NCBI GenBank assembly: GCA_001938485.1
Contig: MQRK01220805.1
Span: 66,264 to 130,263, forward strand
Source: Girardia tigrina
Taxonomy: Eukaryota; Platyhelminthes; Tricladida; Dugesiidae
DNA length: 64,000 nucleotides
Direction of reading: 5' to 3'
This document shows, piece by piece, positions 50,501 to 53,318 of the stretch. The position numbers were made by a program, and so were the translations under genes. The notes under the pieces were generated by a model. The model worked only from the letters and a program-made list of their open reading frames with translations, was not told the origin of the DNA and did no database searches. How positions within the stretch are numbered: position 1 is the first letter of the stretch; each line of letters starts with the position of its first letter.

Positions 50501-52273
50501 TCTTGAAAATCTTTCAGAATAACTGCTCATGTCTACAAAAATGAGGTTTTCTCTTTATGCCATTTGTCCTACCCCTGGATTAAGTGAGGAACTTGTGTTG
50601 AATTCCCGTCGTCTTCCTCAGATCTGACCTCAATGTTTTTGGATAATTAAAAGAATATACATCATAAACAAAGTCAACAATAATTTCAGAGTTGCAAACA
50701 GCAATTGAAAACGAATTCGTATGATTATCGTAGTTTCTCTTATATCCATGATCATTATCATATGACTAACCTAGAACGGATTTCATGTCGAACATCTAAA
50801 ATTATTAGAAAAAACTGTTATATTTTGGAATAATACACTTTCTCATATTTTTGATATACAATTTTTCATTATCATTTAAAAAGTGTATAAATTTTAGGAA
50901 CACTCTGAATATATAAAAACCGAATTTATTATTATATTATGTAAAAAATATAAGAAAAAGATTAAAAATAATTTACTTTGTCTCTGAATAATTTATTATC
51001 TATAGCCGTCTTTATTTTCCGCATTTGTTCTAATGGATCAGTGGGTATATCTAAATTTAAATAAATTTATCTCACTCGTAATTATCATTTAACTACCTTT
51101 ACTGTGCAGTGGTTGATCACCTGAACAGGTTGGTACTTAAAGGTTTGAAATAATTAAAACAGTCAAATAAATTTGATTACCTTCTTTTGTGTCTGCTTGA
51201 ACGGGCTTATGAATCAATGAATATAGGTCCGAGACCAGATTTGAAAGAGAATTAAACTTATCTTTTTCATTAATTAATTCATTCTGTAATTTAAACATGT
51301 TAGAATCCATTTTTTGGATAAAATTGTGAGAAGAATGAATTATATTGGATGTAATGGTAGAAGCATATTTAATCATCTTTTCATCTTTACAACAGGAGTT
51401 CTGACACGTATCAGAACAAATTGGTAATTGACTAAAATAAAACAGGAATCAAATTAAGGACATTAATAGCCAACATTATAACACTAACTCATCATCAGGA
51501 TCTTCTTTTCCTTCTAAAACAGACCCGCTTGTATTTTGATCTTTATGATCATCAATTGAGATTTGACTCATTTCCCAATCAAAAATTTGTGATTGATTAA
51601 CAAAAGAATCATCGGTTTTATCAAACTAGACAACAATATATATATAATGATACAAAAAATAAAAATATTAATTACATATTTCTGAATTTCCTTTAAGTCT
51701 TGTGTTAGATTACTGAATATATTTCAGTTAAAATTATAAATTAATAGGAGAAAATATAAAAATGGATACCTTATTGCATTTGTATGATGAGAATGACTTT
51801 CAGAAAAGTTTTCACGTTCAAAACCTTTCATAGGAGTACTCTTGGAAACACCTTCCAAGCCTGATTTGAATTTATCAGGAGAATTTATACACCTGCCATT
51901 CATCAGATCAGATTGATTACAATTAGTTGGCTTTATTTCTCGATTTTTATCTTTCTCCAGTGAATCTTCCTCGCTGATAGATAATTCACTATCACTGAAT
52001 AAAGTAATATTTGGAGCAATATGACAATACTCTGGATTCTATGAAAAGTATATAAGATACCAACATATCCATAAAAATACAAACTTTATTTATACGTTTA
52101 GGGATTTGAGTTCTACTAGCCAGGGCTTCCAATTTGGCTGTCAGAGCTGACTTTTCATTCACATGACCATTAGATATTTTTTCAGATATTTTTTTATTTT
52201 GTATACTTAATTCATTTAGACTTTTCTCAAGATTTTGCTTTTCTTGAAGTAATTCCAAATCTAAATTATTCAT
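1348..52273 (-). CDS. Large coiled-coil protein gene, 26 exons, 3' end not found
   Basis: Host gene assembled by hand on the minus strand. Exons, 5' to 3': 52085-52273, 51770-52038, 51676-51712, 51489-51625, 51181-51431, 51097-51135, 50977-51050, 43215-43299, 41175-41260, 39167-39364, 35423-35494, 35319-35371, 33107-33222, 30592-30717, 30472-30537, 23579-23722, 18119-18474, 16405-16518, 14284-14409, 14127-14240, 13964-14077, 8352-8453, 8202-8306, 1723-2136, 1505-1680, 1348-1435. All junctions are GT-AG, all phases agree, and the sum is 3,651 nt (1,217 codons) without a stop. The ATG at 52273 has an in-frame TAA two codons upstream. The N-terminal third is acidic and Ser/Asn-rich; from exon 15 on it is heptad-rich coiled coil. 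The exon-17 stretch FIDQQQFEWELERSQHNVDI recalls the FIxEQxxERExERDEF pattern of pericentrin/AKAP9 scaffolds, so a centrosomal role is possible but unproven. Exons 8-10 are the least certain. Confidence 0.8.
2540..2660 (+). pseudogene. Short coding-like relic, unidentified
   Basis: A plus-strand frame reads LEEKYSQLNLEREENLRKCI and continues about 20 more residues to a TAA near 2657. Its composition looks coding, against the orientation of the host gene. It could be a decayed transposase or a processed-gene fragment; I do not recognise it. Confidence 0.25.
2914..3098. repeat. Small TIR element(s) with TA target sites
   Basis: The ends are imperfect inverted repeats: CAGTAGATATTGTCTATAT at the left and, read inward from the right, CAGTATGTATTGCCTATATG. 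Both are flanked by TA. A third copy of the end, CAGTAGGTATTGCCTATATG, starts at 2997 and is nearly perfectly inverted to the right end. The segment is therefore best read as two abutting miniature elements of roughly 85-100 bp, of Tc1/mariner or pogo type. Confidence 0.6.
3335..3405 (+). repeat. Possible tRNA-derived relic
   Basis: GTCGAGTGGTTAGCG resembles the D-arm/A-box of a Ser or Leu tRNA, and AAATTCGAATGTC about 45 bases later resembles a weak B-box. The acceptor and anticodon stems do not fold convincingly. It could be a tRNA pseudogene or the head of a SINE. Confidence 0.2.
3860..4800 (-). mobile_element. Gypsy-type reverse-transcriptase fossil
   Basis: The minus strand carries stretches typical of Ty3/Gypsy reverse transcriptase: a LPNINETLNSL segment, an SSIDLGRYFYQVKM segment matching the catalytic-palm entry, and a downstream SLGHTINRKLIKTDPSKISA segment. 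The copy is old and broken many times. No LTRs could be paired to it. A GC-rich patch at 3618-3690 lies just beyond its downstream edge and may or may not belong to it. Confidence 0.65.
4800..6160. other. Intronic AT-rich sequence
   Basis: Traces of the Gypsy fossil may continue to about 5000. A minus-strand open frame at 5300-5488 (including SYLGDDHNCKDNKGFHNN) has no recognisable domain and no good splice acceptor. Nothing else can be supported. Confidence 0.4.
6163..6335. repeat. pogo/Tigger-type MITE
   Basis: Inverted ends AGTAGAACCTGGCTATTCC (left) and, read inward from the right, AGTTGAACCTGTCTAATCC resemble pogo/Tigger termini (CAGTAGAACCTCGATTATCC type). An internal second copy of GGATTAGACAGGTT follows. 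There is no coding capacity. Confidence 0.55.
6664..6912. repeat. piggyBac-type MITE, 249 bp
   Basis: TTAA target sites at 6664-6667 and 6909-6912 flank 11-bp perfect inverted ends CCCTACAATGC. TTAA duplication with C-rich CCCT termini is the hallmark of the piggyBac superfamily. The interior has no ORF, so mobilisation would need a transposase from elsewhere. Confidence 0.75.
6913..8201. other. Intronic AT-rich sequence
   Basis: No gene or element recognised. A moderately GC-rich patch at 7205-7290 stands out from the surroundings but matches nothing I know. Confidence 0.4.
8202..8453 (-). CDS. Exons 22-23 of the coiled-coil gene
   Basis: Exon 22 (8352-8453, 34 codons) encodes LLQAMAEEKQNELDKLSSKL. 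Exon 23 (8202-8306, 35 codons) encodes IRALKKELTEKQNIIDERDE. Both are phase 0 and are separated by a 45-bp intron. Heptad spacing of Leu/Ile residues is clear. The upstream intron is 5.5 kb and contains the compact Gypsy element; the downstream intron is 6.1 kb. Confidence 0.85.
8730..9178 (+). mobile_element. hAT transposase C-terminal relic (ZBED5/FAM200-like)
   Basis: Two plus-strand segments belong to a hAT transposase. The first, about 8740-8930, reads FPDLDLHTVSRVVDPFKCET. The second, about 8960-9175, reads LLPFAKTYLCEQEFSVLTNI followed by KKRNRLNTEDCIQIALT and a stop, the conserved C-terminal dimerisation region. The FWxxVxxEYPxL block usually between them is lost by an internal deletion and frameshift. 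The type is that co-opted as ZBED5/FAM200 in vertebrates. No TIRs were identified. Confidence 0.75.
9180..11077. other. AT-rich and low-complexity intronic sequence
   Basis: The segment 10640-10760 is a degenerate repeat of TTTTAATTG/TTTTTAATTAG units. No gene is supported. An open frame at 10029-10235 is probably chance. Confidence 0.4.
11078..11182 (-). repeat. 3' LTR of the compact Gypsy element
   Basis: 105-bp repeat, identical to 13281-13385 except for one A/G difference. It is bounded on its outer side by the ATTTT target duplication and on its inner side by the purine tract. Confidence 0.85.
13281..13385 (-). repeat. 5' LTR of the compact Gypsy element
   Basis: 105-bp repeat partner of 11078-11182. 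The sequence just inside it on the minus strand, TGGCGATCACGCTGG (T shared with the LTR end), looks like a tRNA primer-binding site; its complement ends in CCA. Confidence 0.85.
13391..13963. other. Intronic sequence, nothing recognised
   Basis: No exon, element or repeat could be supported, although 13535-13640 is less AT-rich than its surroundings. Confidence 0.4.
13964..14409 (-). CDS. Exons 19-21 of the coiled-coil gene
   Basis: Three phase-0 exons: 14284-14409 (42 codons), 14127-14240 (38) and 13964-14077 (38), separated by introns of 43 and 49 bp. Exon 19 is unusually hydrophobic for this protein (LFDFIHILSDFIFEIVETN) and could pack into a globular helix bundle rather than a coiled coil. 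Exons 20 and 21 return to charged helices (MTDFEWNEMREEILKVQDFF; CDRLQEELESNS). The donor after AACACAAAA was chosen for exon 19 because it leaves a 43-bp intron like the others; an earlier CAG/GTTACT donor is also in frame. Confidence 0.83.
14507..14533. repeat. (TA)n microsatellite
   Basis: A run of alternating TA of about 26 bases directly abuts the left end of the Tc1 element, so the TA insertion target lies within the microsatellite. Confidence 0.85.
14534..15470 (-). mobile_element. Tc1-type transposon, truncated
   Basis: The terminus CAGTAGGGGACAAATTAATA starts at 14534 after a TA. The minus-strand transposase remains are VDNWSKVCFSDESSFQ with the first catalytic Asp (15253-15456), FMFMQDGTPCH with the second, and HHPIETLWAIVKHML with the catalytic Glu (14751-15068). 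Two or more frameshifts and an altered linker before PIETLW break the reading frame. The N-terminal helix-turn-helix and the other TIR are missing. The TIR resembles that of the Tc1 at 20294, so the two families are related. Confidence 0.8.
16005..16300 (+). mobile_element. Penelope-like element, 3' fragment
   Basis: The segment encodes the end of a Penelope-like ORF (NDFKIFYKHIKNYWEIVSCE, then INVQTALSTNLLRVFD and a stop at 16143-16145). It aligns with the better preserved copy ending at 32900. Past the stop come a TATATAA box (16179-16185) and a hammerhead core (16215-16241). The reverse transcriptase and GIY-YIG parts are missing, consistent with 5' truncation. Confidence 0.7.
16215..16241 (+). 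ncRNA. Hammerhead ribozyme core (Penelope copy A)
   Basis: CTGATGA at 16215-16221, then T, then a five-pair stem GACGG/CCGTC closed by a TTAAA loop, then GAAA at 16238-16241. This matches the CUGANGA-stem II-GAAA catalytic core. A short AT stem III (ATATATT/AATATAT) can form just downstream. The extra T between CTGATGA and stem II departs from the minimal consensus, and a good stem I is not obvious, so activity is uncertain. Penelope-like elements are known to carry hammerheads in their terminal repeats. Confidence 0.7.
16405..16518 (-). CDS. Exon 18 of the coiled-coil gene
   Basis: A 38-codon exon, phase 0 on both sides, bounded by AAATTTCAG and a GTTCTT donor. It encodes an STQTVGES segment followed by a helix ending TDLEKYEEFRELQE. 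The flanking introns are 1.6 kb (mariner relic) and 2.0 kb (Tc1 plus a Penelope 3' end). The STQT motif recurs loosely as SCQTET in exon 25. Confidence 0.8.
17090..17720 (-). mobile_element. mariner relic
   Basis: The minus strand reads KNLMVIVWLSSAGVIHYDFM, then NRSTPILLHGNVKLHTALKT, then SPPYSPDLSLTGYHFFLNFN and a closing GAYFDE. These are the central and C-terminal parts of a mariner transposase. Catalytic positions are damaged: the second Asp is Gly (LLHGN) and the third Asp is Gly (TGYHFF). Several frame breaks exist and no TIR was found. Confidence 0.75.
17830..18042 (+). pseudogene. Possible transposase scrap
   Basis: A plus-strand frame contains HHFPFIKHYLIHENASIHTG, vaguely like the QDNASIHT block of Tc1-type transposases, and ends in a stop at 18042. 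No other part of an element is visible. Confidence 0.25.
18119..18474 (-). CDS. Exon 17 of the coiled-coil gene, pericentrin/AKAP9-like stretch
   Basis: A 356-nt exon encoding about 118 residues of charged coiled coil, beginning LFEAKQKLQSELESVDREYA. Near its end is the pattern RFIDQQQFEWELERSQHNVD, reminiscent of a recurrent segment in pericentrin and AKAP9-type centrosomal scaffolds. This resemblance is from memory and is the only clue to function. The 3' end is placed at the GTACAG donor because it restores phase 0 for exon 18; an earlier GTATGA after CCAGA would break the frame. Confidence 0.82.
18475..19830. other. Intronic AT-rich sequence
   Basis: No element or exon supported. The sequence is plain AT-rich with short unrelated open frames. 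Confidence 0.4.
19833..20020. repeat. Fold-back element with telomere-like core
   Basis: The left side (AATTATGGGAGGCAGAATAA and following) is an imperfect inverted copy of the right side, which read inward gives AATTAGGGGTTGCTGAATTA. Between the arms is GGTTAGGTTTATGGTTAGGG and GTTAGAGTTAGG, a degenerate TTAGG/TTAGGG array. TTAGG is the usual arthropod telomere unit, but a fold-back with a GTTAG-rich loop is an equally simple reading. Confidence 0.5.
20294..21700 (-). mobile_element. Tc1-type DD34E transposon
   Basis: The left terminus CAGTAGCGGACACATTATTA follows TA (20292-20293). On the minus strand the transposase begins near 21680 with a helix-turn-helix region (SIRQIATLYNIHHAGVINIK). 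It continues through RTVCFSDETIFECQ with the first Asp, VFMHDSAPCHKTR with the second, and PWPGNSPDLNPIENIWGIMK with the Glu; I count 34 residues between the last two. An internal stop (before LNKPIEFW) and at least two more breaks disable it. The right TIR was not found. Confidence 0.85.
21945..22364 (+). mobile_element. mariner 3' fragment
   Basis: Plus-strand pieces read LLLQDNAPIHTMTLSTCEIE with the second catalytic Asp, HPPYSPNLAPSDFYLFLHLK with the third, and FYENGFLELLRFWKTCVYRM near the C-terminus. A stop follows FLHLKKH. The 3' TIR, read inward as CATGGTGCGTCAATTAAGTA, ends at 22364 and is followed by TA. The 5' half is missing. Confidence 0.8.
22380..22740. repeat. Possible interspersed-repeat sequence
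   Basis: TTGTCTGTTTGCTCGTTACT followed by TACGATTGAGCTGAAATTTT recalls 3' regions of RTE-type or other interspersed repeats in invertebrates (pattern: NNGACCGATTTTGATGAAATTTGG). No coding sequence is present, and this identification is weak. Confidence 0.25.
22768..23428. repeat. TTAA-flanked piggyBac-type non-autonomous element, 661 bp
   Basis: TTAA at 22768-22771 and 23425-23428 flank inverted ends CACATTGTAATCGG and CACATTGTGATCGG (13 of 14 match). Inside the left end, a motif CGG(A/G)TCAC recurs at 22783, 22825 and 22869, a spacing of 42 and 44 bp, in units that also carry ACGTTTTT or a similar stretch. Such subterminal repeats often bind transposase. No ORF is present. Confidence 0.65.
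23579..23722 (-). CDS. Exon 16 of the coiled-coil gene
   Basis: This 144-nt exon (47 full codons, phase 1 on both sides) follows an ATAACTAG acceptor and ends with a GTAAAT donor. It encodes a strongly helical segment including QEQLNKCYDDISRLKQQLES, typical of a parallel coiled coil. The flanking introns are 6.7 kb upstream and 5.1 kb downstream, both filled with transposons. It splices in frame to exon 17 (AAQ to ALFEAK). Confidence 0.85.
23755..23785. repeat. ATT/GAT microsatellite
   Basis: GATGATGATTATTATTATTA and neighbours form a short trinucleotide run about 30 bp upstream of exon 16 in the intron. Confidence 0.7.
23786..24435. other. Intronic AT-rich sequence
   Basis: Plus-strand scraps near 24120-24300 look weakly transposase-like (MSEENYRRKTKKEI) but cannot be identified. 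Nothing firmer is visible. Confidence 0.35.
24436..25792 (-). mobile_element. Full-length mariner element, 1,357 bp, broken ORF
   Basis: TIRs CGAGGGGTGTCCCAAAAGTT (left) and, read inward from the right, CGCGAGGTGTGTCCCAAAAG are flanked by TA. The minus-strand transposase starts MEEAVKSQRPIIYFFWKEDT at 25589 and includes the helix-turn-helix region (VSKSQVHRIM). It has the first catalytic Asp in RIVTVDETWLPFY, the second in QQDNARPHTAKL and the third in YSPDLALSDYHLF. Several frameshifts and stops separate these blocks. GC content is higher than in the surrounding intron, suggesting a fairly recent arrival. The N-terminal half resembles mariners related to the SETMAR/capitata groups. Confidence 0.88.
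25925..26633. mobile_element. Fold-back element with about 290-bp arms
   Basis: Left arm 25925-26216 and right arm 26344-26633 are near-perfect inverted repeats (about 97 percent by eye). They start TGTAGTGCCTTACTTACT and enclose a 127-bp spacer without an ORF. A GAAAC repeat flanks the element (25920-25924, 26634-26638), consistent with a 5-bp target duplication. Very long TIRs without coding capacity suggest a fold-back or Mutator-like non-autonomous element; the short duplication argues against a classic 9-bp Mutator. Confidence 0.8.
27113..28910 (+). mobile_element. Tigger (pogo-type) transposase gene, broken
   Basis: From ATG 27113 the plus strand encodes an N-terminal pogo/CENP-B-like helix-turn-helix region, KAISLETKIEILDRLVKGQG with NEATIRTIKK. 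Then come KRVPVDGPIVKQKALRIYKK, GGYVPDQIFNADETGLYWKK with the first Asp, FKVLLLVDNALSHPILEHSN with the second, and LPPNTTSLIQSLDQGIITTF with the third. A Glu-rich C-terminal tail ends at 28832 or 28903. Frame breaks occur near 27265, 27380, 27500, 27720, 27900 and 28272. The domain order is that of TIGD1-like proteins. Confidence 0.85.
28933..29006. repeat. Subterminal 15-bp tandem repeats of the Tigger element
   Basis: Four consecutive copies of (A/T)AACAGCGARTYMC, one every 15 bp, lie just downstream of the transposase stop, preceded by GTATCCCCAT. The position and the GGGGATACG motif on the other strand match the terminal region of Tigger elements. Confidence 0.6.
29540..29790 (+). mobile_element. 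mariner N-terminal fragment
   Basis: The plus strand reads GRPSTGNSEAIRETIKTNAS, then SIRRLSLKLNIPQTSIVWHL and HGLGKFNYRCRKAS, the linker and second helix-turn-helix of a mariner transposase. It parallels the element at 62768, which has RLSTELDIPQTSIVRHFHAL, so the two are copies of related families. The catalytic part is absent. Confidence 0.75.
29977..30218. repeat. piggyBac-type MITE with palindromic core repeats, 242 bp
   Basis: TTAA at 29977-29980 and 30215-30218 flank inverted ends CCCCTTTACCATG (13 bp, perfect). Inside, the 12-bp palindrome CGAGTTAACTCG occurs three times, near 30089, 30132 and 30184. Each copy contains TTAA, the piggyBac target. Confidence 0.75.
30472..33222 (-). CDS. 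Exons 13-15 of the coiled-coil gene
   Basis: Exon 13 (33107-33222, 38 codons) follows a TTTTTCAG acceptor and encodes a helical stretch containing LLSETSVRLLTEMVSSINKI. Exon 14 (30592-30717, 41 codons) encodes YTPLVTEYLQYLMTLECVDF. Exon 15 (30472-30537, 21 codons) encodes LNELQTNIQKMSEKQLL, where the clear coiled coil begins. Exons 14 and 15 are separated by a 54-bp intron; the intron between 13 and 14 is 2.4 kb and holds two Penelope-like fragments. All three carry phase 1 at their 3' ends. Confidence 0.8.
31285..31620 (+). mobile_element. Penelope-like element, 3' fragment (copy B)
   Basis: The ORF tail reads SEALIKAVNPAINIQSSDSS, then TLLKVFA and a TGA at about 31450. It matches the C-termini of the copies at 16.1 and 32.9 kb. 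A TATATAA box (31492-31498) and a hammerhead core (31524-31550) follow. The upstream coding part is truncated. Confidence 0.7.
31524..31550 (+). ncRNA. Hammerhead ribozyme core (Penelope copy B)
   Basis: CTGATGA at 31524-31530, an intervening T, a six-pair stem GACGGA/TCCGTC with a TAT loop, and GAAA at 31547-31550. The loop differs from copy A while the stem stays paired, a sign that base-pairing has been maintained. Confidence 0.7.
32322..32348 (-). ncRNA. Hammerhead-like core in the inverted repeat (copy C)
   Basis: On the minus strand, CTGGAGA, then T, stem GGCGG/CCGCC with a GTAAT loop, then GAAA. The stem is perfect, but the box has G where the consensus CUGANGA has an invariant A, so this copy is probably inactive. 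Confidence 0.6.
32976..33002 (+). ncRNA. Hammerhead-like core (copy D)
   Basis: CTGAAGA at 32976-32982 fits CUGANGA. Stem II, GGCTG against CCGCC, contains one mismatch relative to copy C. GAAA follows at 32999-33002. A TATATAAG box lies 34 nt upstream (32942). Confidence 0.65.
33457..33792. repeat. MITE with CAGGGTTTTTTAAGGT ends, 336 bp
   Basis: Inverted ends CAGGGTTTTTTAAGGT at 33457 and at 33792 (read inward) match perfectly over 16 bp. A GGGTGTA motif follows at both ends. The flanking bases share AAT. The interior repeats TGTACACCCAA. The superfamily is unclear; a 3-bp duplication would favour PIF/Harbinger. Confidence 0.65.
34000..34900. other. AT-rich intronic sequence
   Basis: Almost pure A/T sequence with simple-sequence character. 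No exon or element is supported. Confidence 0.45.
34904..35150 (+). pseudogene. Coding-like plus-strand relic, unidentified
   Basis: From ATG 34904 a frame reads LKSNLTARRWYQQELHEHLN, then FQTYAWR. After a one-base shift near 35030 the frame continues KLRSLQNEFEENLFDIVISA. It looks like a processed or decayed copy of a host gene lying antisense to the coiled-coil gene. I cannot name the parent. Confidence 0.3.
35319..43299 (-). CDS. Exons 8-12 of the coiled-coil gene
   Basis: Exon 8 (43215-43299) is basic and encodes SPKSFRSRLLNKLMNKNVKK. Exon 9 (41175-41260) encodes YQGLKQEWLRSKREFENS. Exon 10 (39167-39364) is Asn/Ser-rich low-complexity sequence (SDSRLQMKNDNKFNNSRNN). Exons 11 (35423-35494) and 12 (35319-35371) are acidic, separated by a 51-bp intron, and exon 12 ends in a consensus GTAAGT donor. 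Exons 8-10 were accepted because their phases (0 to 1, 1 to 0, 0 to 0) bridge exons 7 and 11 exactly and their donors resemble others in the gene. Each is short, so each could be wrong. Exon 10 can also be read on to a stop at 39140, or be spliced earlier at 39193. Confidence 0.55.
35759..36051 (-). CDS. Possible extra exon between exons 10 and 11
   Basis: A 293-nt open stretch is bounded by an AG acceptor (36052-36053) and a GTGTAA donor. It has phase 1 at its start and phase 0 at its end. It joins in frame to exon 11, and to exon 10 if exon 10 ends at the GTACAA donor after 39193. The encoded segment includes SLLEHKNIRIIEHVDTHQTV and matches no domain I know. Including it would raise the total to 27 exons and 1,306 codons. 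It could instead be an alternatively used exon, an exon of a nested gene, or a chance frame. Confidence 0.42.
36978..38319 (+). mobile_element. pogo-type transposon, 1,342 bp
   Basis: Inverted ends CCGTAATCACCCAAGTATAA and, read inward from the right, CTGTAATCACCCAAGTATAA are flanked by TA. The plus strand encodes a pogo/POGK-like DDE domain. Visible are IGNVDETPMCFGRRTVETKR with the first Asp, KKKSLLMCDQFRAHVTDKVK with the second, and GLTSILQPLNVVLNKPFKDR, where the third acidic position reads Asn (PLN instead of PLD). The tail is acidic, ending DSDDDDLDKF. Frameshifts occur near 37575, 37780 and 37925. The N-terminal CENP-B-like DNA-binding region is missing. Confidence 0.85.
38364..39103. 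mobile_element. hAT-type non-autonomous element, 740 bp
   Basis: Ends CAGTGGTCTTCAAACT (left) and the same read inward from the right are the classic hAT CAGTGGTTCTCAAAC type, followed at both ends by a CGCGGAACCCT-like block. A perfect 8-bp target duplication GTTTAGAA flanks it (38356-38363, 39104-39111). No transposase ORF is present. It sits about 60 bp downstream of exon 10. Confidence 0.88.
39365..41174. other. Intron 9 with an unexplained GC-richer island
   Basis: A 39.65-39.71 kb ATT microsatellite is visible. The stretch 39925-40375 is markedly less AT-rich than its surroundings. It includes a plus-strand frame MDRNLYWIDEEDLDMNDIST with SPPDDGPEVYWVRL before a stop, and a second one at 40201-40392. 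I recognise no family. Plus-strand coding-like scraps with several stops lie at 40575-40890 (VEVFAKFHELND). Confidence 0.4.
41425..42835 (+). mobile_element. Cecropia/Hsmar1-like mariner
   Basis: TIRs TTGAGTTGGCCAAAAAGTCA and, read inward from the right, TTGGATTGACCAAAAAGTCA are flanked by TA. The transposase starts near 41606 (MENQNEIKSN). It has DAPRSGRPVEVDGDKITALI, then RLITGDEKWIVYNN with the first Asp, VIQHDNARPHTSLTT with the second and HPPYSPDLAPSDFHLFRSLQ with the third. It is close to the SETMAR/Hsmar1 type. Stops and frameshifts occur near 41690, 41900, 42400 and 42630. The 50-N gap and a 77-bp flanking duplication inflate the length; without them it would be 1,284 bp, a normal mariner size. 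Confidence 0.88.
41999..42048. other. Assembly gap (50 N)
   Basis: The 77 bases before the gap (41922-41998) are identical to the 77 after it (42049-42125). The gap is most likely false: two contigs overlapped here and were joined with a default 50-N spacer. Confidence 0.9.
43300..44440. other. Intronic AT-rich sequence
   Basis: A GTAAGT site at about 43375 (minus strand) follows a short frame MFEIKKYFLNIQTK, but joining it to exon 8 creates a stop, so it was not accepted as an exon. No element is recognised up to the Tigger element. Confidence 0.35.
44480..45880 (+). mobile_element. Tigger-type transposase relic
   Basis: Plus-strand segments read YDPKQVFNVDETELFWKRLH with the first Asp, LALVENAPGNPVYVNELSEN where the second Asp is Glu, and SNTTPVIQPMDQGVISTFKS with the third Asp. 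A C-terminal acidic region ends FFVKENRLTTTPTMDSSDS. Stops near 44703, 45020, 45381 and 45476 break the frame. The N-terminal DNA-binding part is missing and no TIRs were identified. It is a different family from the Tigger at 27.1 kb, although both are TIGD1-like. Confidence 0.8.
46504..47789 (+). mobile_element. Tc1/mariner-type DDxD transposon, full length
   Basis: Inverted ends of about 47 bp (CAGGGTGTGCAAAAAACCGA left; CAGGGTGCGCAAAAAAAACG right, read inward) are flanked by TA. The ORF begins at 46630 (MSEYRKAIIKLHLQRKFERQ). It has paired helix-turn-helix regions, then RSILFTDEKLFKDEQSF with the first Asp, a second in ARWRPVPQ-region sequence that reads QDGAPSHKAVETQEL in frame, and WPPCRPDLNVMDYSIWSWLE with the third. 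I count about 45 residues between the second and third Asp, longer than DD34D or DD37D types. Frameshifts lie near 47005 and 47340, with a stop near 47190. Confidence 0.87.
47792..48544. other. Intronic AT-rich sequence
   Basis: No exon or element is supported. The open frame 48158-48451 is rich in Phe/Lys runs from A/T homopolymers and is probably chance. Confidence 0.4.
48560..50182 (-). pseudogene. Member of a repeated invertebrate protein family of unknown role
   Basis: The minus strand encodes, in order: an N-terminal zinc-finger-like block (ISHDSFCYICGYYIAPKQRK, then DQDKSWAPHFSCDTCRSNLG and REPTNHHDDCYYCMVDIS); an acidic linker (50 to 100 residues later); YTKYSCFLCLWDSRPTDRHY; LLSPLHVKLGLAKQFVKALN; and GDFSEEQGERFHQDMQTMEK with RYQG. 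Proteins with this layout recur in many arthropod and cnidarian gene sets as uncharacterised, multi-copy predictions, and I suspect a DNA transposon origin. Breaks lie near 50045 (frameshift), 49395-49260 and 48866, so this copy is likely a pseudogene. No TIRs were recognised. Confidence 0.75.
50190..50976. other. Intronic sequence upstream of the repeated-family pseudogene
   Basis: Nothing recognised. A slightly GC-richer stretch at 50560-50640 has no coding signal. Confidence 0.4.
50977..52273 (-). CDS. Exons 1-7: N-terminal part of the coiled-coil gene
   Basis: Seven exons lie within 1.3 kb, separated by introns of 46, 57, 50, 57, 45 and 46 bp. Exon 1 (63 codons) begins MNNLDLELLQEKQNLEKSLN, an amphipathic helix likely to form a coiled coil. 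Exon 2 is rich in Ser, Asp, Glu and His (LFSDSELSISEEDSLEKD). Exon 4 is acidic. Exon 5 carries a Cys-rich patch (CSDTCQNSCCKDEK) followed by a helical stretch. Exon 6 is a 39-nt microexon with phase 1 on both sides. Exon 7 ends DPLEQMRKIKTAIDNKLFRD. Phase order 0-0-2-0-2-1-1-0 fits throughout. No TATA box or other promoter signal was recognised upstream; 52274-52600 is plain AT-rich sequence. Confidence 0.82.
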
Positions 52274-53318
52274 ATTTTAAATGATAACGAAATATTAAAT
52301 GGACAAACAAGGGAAAAATATTTTCATGTTTACAGTTGAGTTTAAAAGAATTTCAGTTTTCTTATTCTTTACAATTATTAGACAAAAATCTTCCAAAAAT
52401 TCTAGACAAATATTCACTTGTCAAATGCTCATTTTTTTATCATTACACATTTATCCTTCGAAATGAACTTTATAAATCTGACAGAAACCCTTAGAATCAA
52501 AACCGTCTACGCATAGAGAAATCATGAATACTTCTCAGATACCATACGATTTGATAAGGCTACAATAATCTATAAATATTATCTTTTCACACTTTTCAAC
52601 TTGCGATTAAAGATACCATACTCTCTCAGCGCTATGTGGCTGTCGCTCACATAAAATCTATGATTATTGTCGAACATTTCAAACATTGCCACAATGGCAT
52701 CTATGATACGTGTTTATCTAGCATCCTTTCTTAGAGGCATTCCATATGTAAGTCTTCAGTATAGCTAGAGACATTATCATTGATCATCGATCTTGAATTC
52801 TTCCAGAAAATGAAGAAAATCTCATCCTTTTAAAATTTAATTGGCATTTGATTGACTTATGAACTTTTAAAATATAATTTAGAAAGTGGTTGTTTATTGC
52901 TTCTTGATTACGAATGAATACCTCTGCAATCGATTTATTTAGACTAATAAAACGTAAAAGTTTATTTTTGTTTAATAAATTGATGTTTGCAATGTTCCGC
53001 TTTTATTTCATTCAAAAACTACAACAATAATACTTGTAATGCATTTTTTACCAACGTTATATTTCGTCTATTGTAATATATTTAATTACTCTTTGGTTTA
53101 AATGTTTAACTTTTTTTTATTTTTTGCAAAACCGGCACCGGCTTCAATAAATGCCGGGCTTGACTTAAAAAAATGAAACCGGTATATCCCTAATTAATAT
53201 TAAGTTAAATATAATAATGACTAAAGTTATATAGAAAATATAGATGTTGAAGCAGTAAATATTTATATTATTATTTGTTCCATCACATTATGATTTCATT
53301 ACTGAACATTAGCATTTA
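52274..53318. other. Region upstream of the coiled-coil gene
   Basis: This must contain the 5' untranslated region and promoter if exon 1 is the true first coding exon. No clear TATA box, CpG-rich stretch or upstream exon could be identified by eye. Confidence 0.35.
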
